Shown: in pieces, positions 53,639 through 64,000 of the stretch
How the letters are laid out: every line of letters begins with the position of its first letter
Numbering within the stretch: the stretch's first letter is position 1
From: Alloascoidea africana
Taxonomy: Eukaryota; Ascomycota; Alloascoideomycetes; Alloascoideales; Alloascoideaceae
Reading direction: 5' to 3'
NCBI GenBank assembly: GCA_030581615.1
Contig: JAKTTT010000039.1
Coordinates: 124,001-188,000, forward strand
DNA: 64,000 nucleotides
The notes under the pieces: model-generated
Told to the model about the DNA's origin: nothing
What the model saw: only the letters and a program-made list of their open reading frames with translations
The model's database searches: none
Position numbers and translations under genes: made by a program

Positions 53639-55723
53639 TTATGCTTCTGAGTGCGTTTTAGCCTTCTCCAGCACTTTGACCAGCTCCTCGCCATCCTTGC
53701 CAGTTTTAACTCGGGCCAGGTAAGTCACTACTCCCTCGTTTGTGAACTGTGGAATCCGAACCATTTCATTCTTCCCCTTCTGAACAGGGCCATATGTAAT
53801 CTTCTCAGTCAGACCAATATTCAGCAATACTCTTCCAGATCCCTCGGCTCGAACCAATACTCTGGATTTCTTTGTAGTTTTGTCCTGTAGCACTTTCAAG
53901 ATCCCAACACCTTGAACAGAATACTGTGTTTCCTTAGTAGGCTGATACAAGTAAATTTTGGCCTTTTTCTCATAAATAGCGGTTTCATTTTCTTCGCCTG
54001 GGCCTTTGCCGAGTGCCAGGTCGGTCTGCGTCTCGGAACTGGGTTCAGATCCGGCAGAAGACGTCTCTGCAGCTGGAGAAGCAGTGGTTGGAGCTGGAGC
54101 TGGCGCTGGGGCCGAGGCGGGAGTAAAAGAGAATGGTTTAGGCTTATCACTTGAAGAAGCAGTTCCTCCTGATGAGAAAGAAAAAGGGGTGGTGAAGGAA
54201 AATAAGGGTTTGCTGGGAGCACTGGTCCTATCTTCAGATGGTTTCGCCTTTTCGGACTCATCTTTATTTTCCGATGAAGCGGAAATAGGCTTGAAGCTGA
54301 AGGCAGGAGTGGCAATATTCTTCTCTGTTCCTTTCCCATCTTGACTGGACGCACCAAAGCTGAACCCAGATGATGTTCCAAAACTGAAAACGGGCTTCTC
54401 AGATTTATTTGCTTCAGAGGATGCACCCTTAGATTCACCAGCTTTATCCTTAGTAGCACCAGCAGCAGGAAGACCAAATGATATTTTCTGGTTAGGATTC
54501 CAGGTAAAATTCTTTTGTACCGAGTCCAAGTTGAATTTGGGAGCTGCTGGCCCAGGAGTTCCTGGTGATTTTGTTTCTGAGGACGTCAAACTGAATAAGG
54601 GTTTAGCAACAGCAGAAGTTTCTGAATTCTTTTTCTCGTCTCCAACAGGAACGGCTGCCAATGCAGAAGCTTCGGGTTTCTTTTGGGAGTCTGATTTCTT
54701 TTCTCCTGCGTCTAATTTGGATTTGTTCTCATCTGGCTTAATATTAAACGGACTTTTAAAGTTCGAGCTGGAATTGAAAGTAAATCCTTTAGCAACTGCT
54801 TTGTTGTCAGAAGGCTTGGCATTCAAGTCAAATGGAGAATCGTTCGTCGTCGGGGGCTTATCCAAAACAAAAGATGGTCCTTTAAGTTCATTTTTCTTGT
54901 CATTATCTTTCAATTTATCTTCATTAGATGGAACATCAACAGCAGAGGTTTCTGGTTTCGACTTTTCAGAACCCTTTTCTTGACTAGGCTTTGTAGAAGG
55001 AGCCAAATTCTTGGAACTGAACAAAGATTTTTCCTTCTTCAGTTGCTCTTTCCCTTGCTCGGAAAGAGGTTTGAAGCTAAACGCCGCTGTCGGAGCTGGG
55101 TTTGCTGTCTTAGCCGATGGAGTAGAAGCGACAATAGGACTCGAGGTGGTACTACTAAAGGTAGAAAAAGACGTCGTGCCAGTACTTTTCGCATTCAAAG
55201 AACCAGAATCAATAGACTTTTGATAATCAATGTATTTTTCACAAATTTTCAAAAGATTGACATCTTTATGCTCATTTAAAGCTTTTGCAACAGCATCTTG
55301 GAATTGCTCATTTAAAGCAATAAACTTATACCCGCATTCATTAGAGTTGTTGCTTGAAGTGGTGGTACCAAGAGATATGGAAGGGTATAGACTGTTTGAA
55401 GAGAGCGCGGGCTGAGACCCCAACCCTTGACTGTTCGGTCCAGACAGAGCTGTTTTGGACAAGCCAAAACTGAACCCGCCAGTCTTGGGAGCACTAGGAG
55501 TTACCGAACCGCCTAGACGAGCTTTGGGCTTTAGAATTCTATCACAGTATTGTTAGTATTGGTTGTAGGAAACAACATTGACTTGGGCGTACTTTCTCTT
55601 TGAGAGCACGGATGCGTCAGCAACCACTGGAACATCCGGCTGGTCATCATCACCGCCATCGCCTCTAAAAGGCGCCTGATTAGTTAGCTGTGACGTAGCA
55701 CGCCGTTTGGACGAAAAATCCAT
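53639..55723 (-). CDS. NUP2: FG nucleoporin NUP2 (NUP50-like), two exons
   Basis: Mobile nucleoporin that helps release cargo from importin-alpha and binds Ran-GTP. Exons 55593..55723 and 53639..55538 give 676 residues. The N terminus MDFSSKRRATSQLTNQAPFR has basic importin-alpha-binding character. The middle is a Ser/Lys-rich FG region with many FSF, FSFG and FGxxSGFSFG repeats. The C-terminal ~130 residues are a Ran-binding domain (EKKAKIYLYQ, WKE-like core altered, VLVRAEGSGRVLLNIGL). The donor GTACGC and acceptor GATAG keep frame, with a good ACTAAC branch. Confidence 0.9.
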
Positions 55724-57470
55724 TACGAGAAATCTTTCGAAATGTTTAATTTTTGGTGGGTGAGAAACCCATTCATCATCTTGCTCTTTTCTCTAATTAC
55801 CCGGCATACATCAAGGGTGGAAATGGAAAATGGAGTGAACAACTACTAGAGAAATTTTACCCAGAAAGTGCTAGTTACAAGGCTCAGTTTGCTCTTGTGT
55901 TGGATCTAAATCAAGAAAATAAATAGCACCTTCATGCGTTTGTGTCAGTATTGATGGTAGAGCACCCCAGGTGCTAACAATAGTTCAACTCGTAGTATAT
56001 CCTCTCTTTTTCAATAATGAAGTCATGAAAAATGTTGTATGATGAAATTAAATTGCTCAGGGGTGCTAGGGATTGCTCATATCCATCAGCCTGATTCATT
56101 AATTCTATTTCCTGTGAAAAAAATGAGAATTGTACTCAGAAAATGAAATGAGTTCGAAGTGCACTCTCTTCACTTGTTGCTACAAACCAAAGCTAGCTAC
56201 AGATTGTAGCATTCAGTTGTAATCTCCAACGTCGAAAAAGTAAACAATTCATTAGTTGTTCCCCAAATTGTTCTTTCCCATCAGATTAATGGCCTTTCAT
56301 ATTTCGCAATTTTTGTGCGAACCCTAAACTTTTCAGCACGTGACTATATTGGGGCAGTTTTAAGGAAAATTTTCGCAGGGAGATGTTAATCTCATATCAA
56401 CACCAACATCTATCACATGAAGTAGTTTTTTTATAGGTACGTCTTCGATTTGTTGTGAGAATCAGTATCTTCCCCTGTTTGTTGAGCAGATGAGATGATT
56501 ATAAACCTTTGAAATAACTGAGGAAGTGCATGCAGGACAAACGAACAATTAGGAATTCTTCGTTTATGATTTTACTCTGCTCCAGGGGAAGAACAAACAA
56601 GAAGTCACCTTTTATAGAAAAAGGAGCAATGAACAATCACTAACAGAAGGGTTTATAGTAGGTATTACTTGGAGGCTGTTTTCTTGATTACAGTAATGAT
56701 GAAATTTTCACATCTCTATTTTGGTGACTCCTGAGCCTTGAATAGAACATGCATCACCATCTGAACGCTTTTAACCTCGATTTATTTCAATTTATTGAAA
56801 AGCTGATGAATTTTTGTATTAACCGTTTATTTGATGTTTTGGAATAGTATCTCTGTTACTATATGCTCGACTTTTTAATTCGGTAAGTATTTGATAGACT
56901 TTTACTTTTTGCTTGGATGTTGAATGATGAACAACTCAGTTCTGCTACTGAAAATTTATTGAGGAAAACCAATATTACCAAAAAGCTCTTCTGATGTCAA
57001 CTCAAGTTCATTTTCTCTGGCTCATGTCTGAATGTTTATCCAAGAGATAGACTAACCAGTATTTACAGCTTCTAGGAATTAATAGTTTTGTGTATAAAGT
57101 TATAGAATACGTATATAAAATGTCTAATAGCATTATGTTTTAATTAGACCCCGACACATTAGAAGGAGTCCATTGTTTCGAATTTATTTTCTCAACATCT
57201 TGACGTTCTTAGCACTTGAATAAAGATTGTTATAATACATATTTCACTCGATTGAGGCTATTCCATGATGATCTGGGATTTGACCCAGTCAAACACACTT
57301 GGCCACAAAATAGCAAAAGATAAAGAATGGAAGGATAAGATGAAAAAAGAGAACCTTCAATGACTTATAGAACCGTAGTAAATCCAACATAATACACATC
57401 ATAAAAAAGATGAACTTTGCACTTGTAGTTCTTAAATCACACAAGATTCAGATAGGCGAAAAGATTCCAA
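55724..57470. other. 1.75-kb AT-rich spacer, no gene recognised
   Basis: NUP2 promoter and POM33 3' region, but much longer than most spacers here. It contains a CACGTG near 56337 and a possible C/D-box RNA at ~56030-56105 (see findings). No ORF above 60 codons shows family features. Confidence 0.6.
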
Positions 57471-58274
57471 TTATTGAATAATTGGACTGAAGAAGGTCTT
57501 CCTGGTGTAGTCCCTTGCTTGCTGGTATACATTTCTGAGTGTAGATGATAGGACAGGGGAAGATCGTATTGTGTCATCAACCAGTAGCCTGACCTCATAT
57601 AAAGAAGTCCTTGTTGTGGCTGAAAAGTTGTATTTTATAGAGTAAAGGGAAAAGTAGAAAATAAGAATATAACCAGAGAGTCCTCTTAATAGAAAAGTGT
57701 CAATCAGTAGTTTGATATGAAGCGCGATTTCGTCAGCACAAACACATTTTTGAAGAAGTGAGTGGTGTTCCTTTAAACTGAAGCCGCCAGCGGATTCAGT
57801 TATAAGAAAGACAGAATGAAGTCCATATGGAAACAAGATCAGAATCGAAGGGCTTTTAAAGAGCCATACGGTCGCTAGGAGCCAGTAATGAAATTCCAAT
57901 TTTGATAACAAGAAGTAGAAAGATGGGTAGAAACGCCCATATTTGTGGTAAAGACTAGATCCCAATGTTATCAGAATTGCAACGAAAGCTGTCCTGTGCA
58001 GAAACAGCATTGTGGACCGCTCACACAAAGCTAACAACAGCGATACCGCAGACAGCAGAGTAGTCCCAATCACCGTGCAATGTCCCAGGGTCCATAAACA
58101 GTGAAGAACGACTTTGGCATATGCCAAGTTTAGAACCGAGCTGCAGGGTTCCTCAACCGTGATGTGGAGCGAATAAGGAAAGGTGTCGTCAGCGCTAGAC
58201 TCAACGAAAATACATTTTTCTTCCAGAGCTGGCTGTAATGAGCCGTTTTCTTTTATCGATGATTGAGCGCCCAT
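57471..58274 (-). CDS. Putative POM33/PER33 (TMEM33) membrane protein
   Basis: A 267-residue multi-pass membrane protein. It has about four hydrophobic segments: LGHCTVIGTTLLSAVSLLLA, the block HRTAFVAILITLGSSLYHKY, EFHYWLLATVWLFKS with LILFPYGLHSVFLI, and GLSGYILIFYFSLYS. An amphipathic C terminus follows. Order and spacing, and YxLLATVWL followed by LFPYGLHSVF, recall the TMEM33/Pom33 family of ER and nuclear-pore-associated proteins. The ATG is the third codon of the open frame. Family assignment is by pattern, not alignment. Confidence 0.6.
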   Translation of the reverse strand: MGAQSSIKENGSLQPALEEKCIFVESSADDTFPYSLHITVEEPCSSVLNLAYAKVVLHCLWTLGHCTVIGTTLLSAVSLLLALCERSTMLFLHRTAFVAILITLGSSLYHKYGRFYPSFYFLLSKLEFHYWLLATVWLFKSPSILILFPYGLHSVFLITESAGGFSLKEHHSLLQKCVCADEIALHIKLLIDTFLLRGLSGYILIFYFSLYSIKYNFSATTRTSLYEVRLLVDDTIRSSPVLSSTLRNVYQQARDYTRKTFFSPIIQ

Positions 58275-58603
58275 ATGCAATTTGGTCCAAAACGAAAGAC
58301 TTGAAGGTTAGCTGATTCCAACTAGTTTAGCGGGTGTTGGAGAGGAATGTGGACTAATTAACACCAGAGCCGCATTTTTAGGCTTGACTGATCCGACCAG
58401 GACTCAAAACATGGGACAGGACAGAAACATGCACAAGCCACAGAACGAACTGTTTTGGAATGGCACTTTTACATTGATACCAAATTACGAGTCTGCCATT
58501 TAACAAAACATCCATGAAATCATATTCAAAAAGACTAGTCATATACATATTTTCAGCTCTAATGAACTAATCAACCCAAACAAAATGCAAGACAATTGAT
58601 CAC
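58275..58603. other. POM33-like promoter / PRX 3' region
   Basis: 329 bp with nothing specific recognised. Confidence 0.6.
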
Positions 58604-59284
58604 TTATTGCTTGTCAGCTGCCAGAGGAGTCAATCTCAGGTAAGGCTTGATGACTCTGAACTTGGGGAACAGAGTCTTGGCCTCCTCGTTAGAAACCGAT
58701 GGATGGACAATAACATCGTCACCTGGGACCCAATTTATAGGAGTGGTAATTCTGTTCTTGTCACCAGTTTGGAGAGAGTCGACAACTCTCAAGACCTCAG
58801 CAGTGTTTCTACCGGTAGAGGCAGGGTATGAAAGGATCAATCTGATGGTCTTCTTGGGGTCAATAATGAAGACAGATCGAATGGTAAACTGAACACCCTT
58901 ATCGTCCACATTTGTAGCATCCTGGTAGTCAATCATATCGTACTTGAGAGCAATTTCTCTCTTGGGATCAGCGACAATGGGAAAGGTCAATTTGGATCCA
59001 GTGACCTCATCAATGTCCTTGATCCAGGCCTTGTGGGAGTCTGAGTTGTTGGCAGACAGGCCAATGAGCTTGACGCCTCTCTTGGAGAATTCGGGCTCTA
59101 GCTTGGCAAATGCTCCCAACTCAGTGGTACAGACTGGGGTGAAATCATCTGGATGAGAAAAGAGAACAACCCAATTGTCACCAACATAATTGTAAAAGTT
59201 GATGGGCCCATTTGAAGTTTCAGCATCAAAATCAGGGGCCTTGGATCCAAGACGAAGAGTTCCAGAAGGTGGTTGAAGAGACAT
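58604..59284 (-). CDS. PRX1: 1-Cys peroxiredoxin (PRX1/PRDX6 type)
   Basis: Thiol peroxidase. The 226 residues match PRDX6-type proteins. The catalytic motif SHPDDFTPVCTTELG places the peroxidatic Cys at residue 52. LIGLSANNSDSHKAWIKDI, TFPIVADPKREIALKYDMID and RSVFIIDPKKTIRLILSYPA follow, with the long C-terminal domain PINWVPGDDVIVHPSV of the 1-Cys class. There is no mitochondrial presequence, in contrast to S. cerevisiae Prx1, so it is probably cytosolic or uses a weak signal. On the minus strand TATATAAA (59370-59377) lies ~86 bp upstream. Confidence 0.93.
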   Translation of the reverse strand: MSLQPPSGTLRLGSKAPDFDAETSNGPINFYNYVGDNWVVLFSHPDDFTPVCTTELGAFAKLEPEFSKRGVKLIGLSANNSDSHKAWIKDIDEVTGSKLTFPIVADPKREIALKYDMIDYQDATNVDDKGVQFTIRSVFIIDPKKTIRLILSYPASTGRNTAEVLRVVDSLQTGDKNRITTPINWVPGDDVIVHPSVSNEEAKTLFPKFRVIKPYLRLTPLAADKQ

Positions 59285-60926
59285 TGTTGCAATTGACAGC
59301 TAGCAGTTTAAAGGAGGAGGAGAACGGAGCTGATAGGAAATCGGCATTGGTACTGGTGAAGCCAGTTACTTTATATACGCTTGGCCGATGGTGTTCTTCT
59401 GGCCGCCATTTGCAATTTCACGTGACGTTCCTTGATTGATGATTAAATATCATGAGCTATGGCGTTGGCGGGATTGTGGCTAGACACTGGGCTTGGAGCA
59501 GCCTCCACGGGCGGGCATGGCGGCCCTGGGCTGAGAAACGGGCTGAGAAACGGCTCACGCCTCTGTTTTCGTCAGAATCTACTGAGCTCCAAATGATGAG
59601 TGCAAGGTCCAAGCGAAATTCTAGTACCATTTGAGTCTTTCTTGCTATGGATAAGTTCCTGTCCAGCGCTAAAAGTGAGCAGCAACCTTTGCCACACGCA
59701 GGCGCCCACAAGTGTGGCTAATTAAGGGCTTGACTATACTCAGTACACCGTCCAGGGTCAGAAAAGAAGTTAAAATTCAAACACGCGGAGTTTTGGTGCT
59801 CTTCTATTGTGAGATTTAATAAGTATCTAGTATATAACCGTCTATTGTCTGTTGAACGAGCCTTTTTGTGATGTAAAGCGGGTGGCTGGTAGGTCAGTAT
59901 TAAAAGCATTAGCGTTAGACTTGCTAATAAACCAAATCAAGTTTATGAAGAGGTTATCCACAAAGACAGCGGGTTTAAAGCTTTAGTTCGTGGAATTGAT
60001 AGAGTTCCTCTTATAAGAAAAGCGTATAATGTTAACTAATAAAGAGGCTGGTAGCATTGTATAAATATTGCCTGGTGAGGGCAGCTCATATGTATGGTAA
60101 CTCTACTCGGTGTATCCAATGCCAGTGAATTCCCGTAGAAGAAAGTCTTGAAGTAAACCAGAATTAATAGCTGAAAGGGGAACAGATAAAGCTTTCGGGT
60201 CTGGAAACTCAAGAAGTAACAGATTCTCTATTTCCTGTAGCTGTAATAGTTCCAACTCTAGAGACTCCAGACCATTTGTGGGGAGTATTGGGTAGAGGAT
60301 GATCCTTTAATATGAATTACTTGTAGTTAATTTTAACTTTCCTACTTTGGCCGATCAGACTCATCTATTCAAACCATCTCTGTTCAAAATGTGGTTATCA
60401 TTCTTACTACACTTGACTCATCCCCATCTAAGCATAAAAGAAGACGTATTCATCGCATCGCTTGTTTCTATCTGGTGCAGTATAAGCTTATATGAACGTT
60501 CGTTCCACTCTTGATCCCGAAAGCAATTAACGTCTGAGCCCTTGCCTCCTGAGTTTTAAAGAACTTAAATTTTGAATGATTTGTAACTTTGCAAAGAGTT
60601 CACTATACAATTCGGATCTAATGGGATGGCATAATTTTAAACAAACTTGTTCAACTTGGCATGACTCTTCAGGACCTACTTTTATGATCAGTACTTTATG
60701 GAGTTATTAGTACTAACTTACTCTTCAAGTTTGTGATGGACGGTTACTTTCCAATGGCAATGAGTGAATGATTACCAGGAGCATTTTCTCTAACTGAAAA
60801 GGGTACTTCCTAATCATTATACACTAAGGATTTTCAAATGCACAAATTTTTTAATACATGAGTTGCCGTTATGATTTTCACAGCTTCGCGCTCTACATAA
60901 ACGTAAAAAAGATCCGACCCAACAAT
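59285..60926. other. 1.6-kb spacer PRX to ILM1
   Basis: PRX promoter (TATA at 59370-59377; tandem GGGCTGAGAAAC twice around 59528-59551) and ILM1 3' region. The rest is AT-rich without gene or RNA that I can support. Confidence 0.6.
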
Positions 60927-61552
60927 CTAATTTTCCTCTTCTTCGCCAGAGGATTCGTGATCAGATTTTTCAGCTTCGTAATCGGCATAACCAGAGTAAT
61001 CTCTAGCAGAAGAAACCTGATCATTCAATTCACTTTGTACCCTGTTATAAATGATAAAGTTTATTGCGGTTTCCATGAAACAGTAAATGAAGATGAGACT
61101 GTTACAGACCAGAGGATTTGACCCGAATATCGCGTATCCTGTGATTGCAAAGTATGTAAGCATTCGGAAAGGAACTAGTTTCTAATGTTAATAAACAAAG
61201 TTCATTCTTTTCCTAATTTTCGCTCGGTACTTACCAACTGAGTAGAAATATTTCATATTGTTTTCGAGGATTGGTAAGACATCGCTTAAGCCGAGCAGTA
61301 TAAACATAACAGCAAGTATCCCAACCAAAGGATTATACTTGTCTAATGGAACCACAGGCTGAGCAGAGAAGAATTAGTATGCAACAAAAATAACGGTTCG
61401 CGTTCAAAACCATTACATACCACTTCCATTGCCTGGGATAACAAGAAGATTGTGTCATTCTCAGATATAGCAGCGGGATCCTTAAACAGAATAAAAGCAA
61501 TCGAAAAGAGAAACGATACTCTCAAGTAAGAAAGAGTTCTTACAGAAAACAT
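60927..61552 (-). CDS. ILM1: ER membrane protein ILM1, three exons
   Basis: Four-helix ER protein of the Ilm1 family (named for increased mtDNA loss). Exons are 61421..61552, 61235..61358 and 60927..61174 (167 residues). The family blocks appear only after splicing: LRVSFLFSIAFILFKDP, LVGILAVMFILLGLSDVLPI, LENNMKYFYSVVPFRMLTYF and NSLIFIYCFMETAINFIIYN. An acidic tail follows. The last acceptor is CTAG; the preceding ATTAG would break the frame. Donors are GTATGT and GTAAGT. Confidence 0.93.
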
Positions 61553-61729
61553 TTGTTCTTTCAGAAAACCCCGTTTGATAACTGCCAGGTTTTCTTCCTA
61601 TGCAATTACAGTACACCTCATCTTTTAAGATGATGTGCTTTGAGAACCTCCATTCACCACTTGCTGCCTTCTAAGTCTCGGCTTTCCCGATCTACGAAAT
61701 ACTTCCAGACCTTTACTACGATATACTCG

Positions 61730-62263
61730 ATGCATAGGGTTTTTTTGACTTCTTTAGCAAGAAGAAGAATACCATTTCGAACGATAAGTTCTTCATCCCG
61801 GGTAGCAGCAAAGGTGGGCCCGGGGCTAGACTTTCCAAGCCCCACGCCAAGCACAACGCAAAAGAGGTCTCCGAGAGTTGTGGAGATTTCTGAGGAAGAG
61901 GCAAAGAGAAGCCTTTTGGAAATAGAAGGCATAGTCGATTTGACCGGTGGAGAAAATGTGATGGAAAAGCCCAGTGACACTTACAAACAACTTGACGATT
62001 CCGAATTTATCGATAAGCACTATGAACAATTAAAACATTTCCGAAAGCTTTTGGGACGACCGTTTGCACAGTTTACAAATGCTAAAGAGCTTATCCAACA
62101 GATAGTCAAGCTCCATGGAAACCCCGAGGAAGACAAGCAATTTGCCAAGTTCATCAGAGATTTGACCCGTACACTCAAGTCAAATGGAGGACACTTGTTT
62201 GCATTGGATCTGGTTCTACAGAACATGGAGGCTTTTGCAAGTTTTGAAAAGAACAAAAAGTGA
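61730..62263 (+). CDS. Putative mitochondrial protein, unrecognised
   Basis: A 177-residue protein starting MHRVFLTSLARRRIPFRTIS, a convincing presequence rich in Arg/Ser without acids. After a Pro/Ser linker come acidic EEEAKRSLLEIEGIVDLTGG and a helical region LRKLLGRPFAQFTNAKELI-like (read: KLLGRPFAQFTNAKELIQQI, FAKFIRDLTRTLKSNGG, FALDLVLQNMEAF). I do not recognise the family. It is a single exon; the frame is open further 5' but without an earlier ATG that fits. It is divergent from ILM1 across 177 bp. Confidence 0.75.
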   Translation: MHRVFLTSLARRRIPFRTISSSSRVAAKVGPGLDFPSPTPSTTQKRSPRVVEISEEEAKRSLLEIEGIVDLTGGENVMEKPSDTYKQLDDSEFIDKHYEQLKHFRKLLGRPFAQFTNAKELIQQIVKLHGNPEEDKQFAKFIRDLTRTLKSNGGHLFALDLVLQNMEAFASFEKNKK

Positions 62264-62989
62264 TTTGATCCTTGCTTGTTTATATATTCATGTTGAATTT
62301 GGTCGGTTATGGAGACATTCCTGTACTGGTACGGATAGATAATTGCATTACCAATAGAACTCTTCACAAATCATTCGTTTCATAAAAAAACTGCGATCTG
62401 AAAGTTCCATTCTCAAACTTGATAATCTGCGGAACAAAAATCTCTATATTGGTTGTCTTGGAATGTCACAAAGTTTCTTTCCCATATTCATTTTTCGCAT
62501 AGAAATAGTTCTTAGCAAGGAAAATGGAAAATATGTTCTCAGTAATTAATATAGGGCAGTTGTATCAGTGTAGAAACCAATTTCAACAGTCTCAAGAGAA
62601 AAAGAGCTTCACAAAAAAAAGTTTTGCAAAGATATTCCTCTGAAGAAAAGTTGAATTGTCTTGAACGACGGGTTTCCACATTTTCTTTATTGCCCAATAG
62701 CTAACATGAGCAAAATAAATGGGATGCTCAAGCCAGATACTCCAATAAACATCCGGATACCAAAGTATCTCGCTTCAACAACCCATTTGTACACAAAATG
62801 GTAGCAATGGTTAGAGTTTGAATCATTGAAAATGGTGGTTTTCTTGTGCAATCAACAACACCCAAACATCTTCCGATTCTGAAGAATTCTAGGGCTTTCC
62901 TAAAATATTGAATAAGATGAACATGAAGGTGTCTCTTCAAGTACATTGATTTATTTCTCGATTTCAATCACATTAACTGTATCCGAACC
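62264..62989. other. Spacer with possible unannotated small membrane-protein exon
   Basis: Mostly AT-rich. 62687-62840 on the minus strand is discussed below as a possible terminal exon. The last part is the OPI10 promoter. Confidence 0.5.
62687..62840 (-). CDS. Possible 3' exon of a small membrane protein
   Basis: One minus-strand frame reads KTTIFNDSNSNHCYHFVYKW, then VVEARYFGIRMFIGVSGLS, then IPFILLMLAIGQ and a stop. This is a plausible hydrophobic tail anchor. The frame is closed upstream by TGA and has no early ATG, so it would need a spliced 5' exon that I could not place. Low confidence. Confidence 0.25.
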
Positions 62990-63782
62990 ATGTTTGGCGC
63001 TATATGCTCCGGCAGGCCAGGTATGAGCAGCAGAAAGCACACTCTTTGTATATCATTTCTAACTTCTTCGGTCAAGTACAAATGGCTATTCCACAAGAAG
63101 ACCCATCTAAATATGTATTGCAAGTTCAAGAGGGTGCGAATATAAACCATATAGTAGTTTTTCTACTACCCGAAGGCACGTCTAGAGACCTTGCTTGAAT
63201 GATTTAACCTCGCATACTTACTGAGAATTCTGGAAAAGCAACCCTTGATCCCACCTATGCTGCTTTGATATATTTCCAATTGCCTGGCCAAGAATTTCGA
63301 TTACTAGGAGCGTAAGCATCTTGATTGAATAGTGTACGAGTGTTTCGGAGTAATTAACAATATGTCTCAACAGAATATCTATGGGCAAACCATCTGCTAT
63401 TTTTAAGATCAACAATAAAGCTATAGAATCAGGAGTCGGGCAGCTAGATGATTCCGCAATGGAAGATATCAACAGTCCCTCTGAATTCATCATAAATGTG
63501 GGGATATCAATTGAGCCCGTTGCCCAGGTTGAAATCGCGCTACAAGAGTTGAAAGCGCAAACGACACCTTCTGTTCCAGCTGTAACAGCTGGCGATATAG
63601 CCCAGAAAGATCCAAATTATACTGCTATTCTGGCAAACAAGATAGTGCAACATGCATACAACTTTTTGAGTGGCTTTGTGGATGCTCAAGGAAAGGTACC
63701 GATGAAGGTTTTCGATAATTGGTGGGCCAAATTCAAATCAAGACTCCAAAGTGACCCACACTTTTTAGATAACGTTGAATAG
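62990..63782 (+). CDS. OPI10: OPI10/Hikeshi, Hsp70 nuclear import carrier, four exons
   Basis: Orthologue of Hikeshi, which carries Hsp70 into the nucleus under heat stress; yeast Opi10 loss gives an inositol-excretion phenotype. Exons are 62990..63020, 63077..63175, 63239..63311 and 63374..63782 (203 residues; human 197). I see MFGAICSGRPVQMAIPQ, NINHIVVFLLPE, GQEFRLLGAISMGKPSAIFK, VGISIEPVAQVEIALQ and WWAKFKSRLQSDPHFLDNV. Introns 1 and 3 are GT-AG. Intron 2 can keep frame only with a GC donor (63176) and AAAAG acceptor; all GT alternatives there lead to stops. Confidence 0.92.
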
Positions 63783-63825
63783 ACTGTGTCCTTTTGCATT
63801 TACTTTATGAATTAATCTAGTGTAT

Positions 63826-64000
63826 TTACAACTCATCGGCTAGCGCCTTCCGAAGTGCTTTTGGATTGCCAAAAGTGAGGTGCCTGGCTTCTACCAACTG
63901 TTTTCGAAAGCTTTGTTCATCAATCTCATCATCCTCATCCCGCTTAACTATTCTGTCAGGATACTTTTTTGCTTCTGTCGCCATCCATTGTAAAAACTCT
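63826..64000 (-). CDS. 3' end of a gene running off the window, unrecognised
   Basis: The C-terminal 57 codons and stop of a minus-strand gene. The frame reads EFLQWMATEAKKYPDRIVKR, then DEDDEIDEQSFRKQLVEARH, then LTFGNPKALRKALADEL. It is hydrophilic and helical. It is convergent with OPI10 across 43 bp. The rest lies beyond 64000, and I do not recognise the family. Confidence 0.7.
   Translation of the reverse strand, partial: EFLQWMATEAKKYPDRIVKRDEDDEIDEQSFRKQLVEARHLTFGNPKALRKALADEL

Overview
The window is nuclear DNA of a budding yeast (Saccharomycotina). Evidence: almost every gene has a single-copy yeast orthologue (RSC7, YPT7, VMA10, EXO84, NAM8, GID4, a SIT4-associated protein, ELP4, GLC8, BGL2, TOA1, CAR1, ARL1, EXO5, ADE13, SPP41, CBK1, NUP2, ILM1, OPI10). 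CTG sits at conserved leucines (for example the GLDGAGKTT box of ARL1), so this is not a CUG-Ser or CUG-Ala species. Unlike Saccharomyces it encodes a respiratory complex I subunit (NDUFB8) and a eukaryotic tRNA-guanine transglycosylase, and it is unusually intron-rich: I could splice about 20 genes by hand, up to 8 exons each, with donors GTATGT/GTAAGT/GTACGT, branch sites like CTAAC and acceptors close to the branch. This points to an early-branching or intron-retaining yeast lineage; I cannot name the genus.

Layout. 0.1-3.4 kb: divergent IMO32-like hydrolase and RSC7. 4.2-8.8 kb: a mannose-6-phosphate-receptor-like sorting receptor, YPT7, VMA10 (three vacuole/endosome genes in a row) and BCD1. 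9.8-16.7 kb: an unrecognised 145-residue protein, an acetate/ammonium transporter (ATO family), EXO84, an Asterix-like small membrane protein, RTC3, NDUFB8. 17.1-19.4 kb: NAM8 and a TFB6-like gene. 19.9-23.8 kb: a transposon graveyard around GID4 (two truncated LINE 3' ends, a putative solo LTR, a copia scrap and a near-perfect palindrome). 24.1-30.4 kb: SAP-family gene, TGT, ELP4, GLC8. 30.9-36.0 kb: BGL2, TOA1, arginase, ARL1. 36.0-38.2 kb: a decayed Ty1/copia pol. 38.2-46.3 kb: EXO5, a STE5/FAR1-like scaffold, an unrecognised basic protein, a siderophore-esterase-like hydrolase, ADE13. 46.6-55.7 kb: SPP41, CBK1, cysteine dioxygenase, NUP2. 57.5-64.0 kb: POM33-like, 1-Cys peroxiredoxin, ILM1, a putative mitochondrial protein, OPI10/Hikeshi, and the 3' end of one more gene.

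How genes relate. The most striking neighbourhood is 24-29.6 kb. A SIT4-associated protein lies tail-to-tail with the queuosine-inserting transglycosylase (wobble G34), which shares a 92-bp head-to-head promoter with Elongator subunit ELP4 (wobble U34). Sit4 and its SAP partners are known to act in the Elongator pathway, so three genes tied to anticodon wobble modification are adjacent. The rest looks like ordinary yeast gene order, with bidirectional promoters of 90-300 bp.
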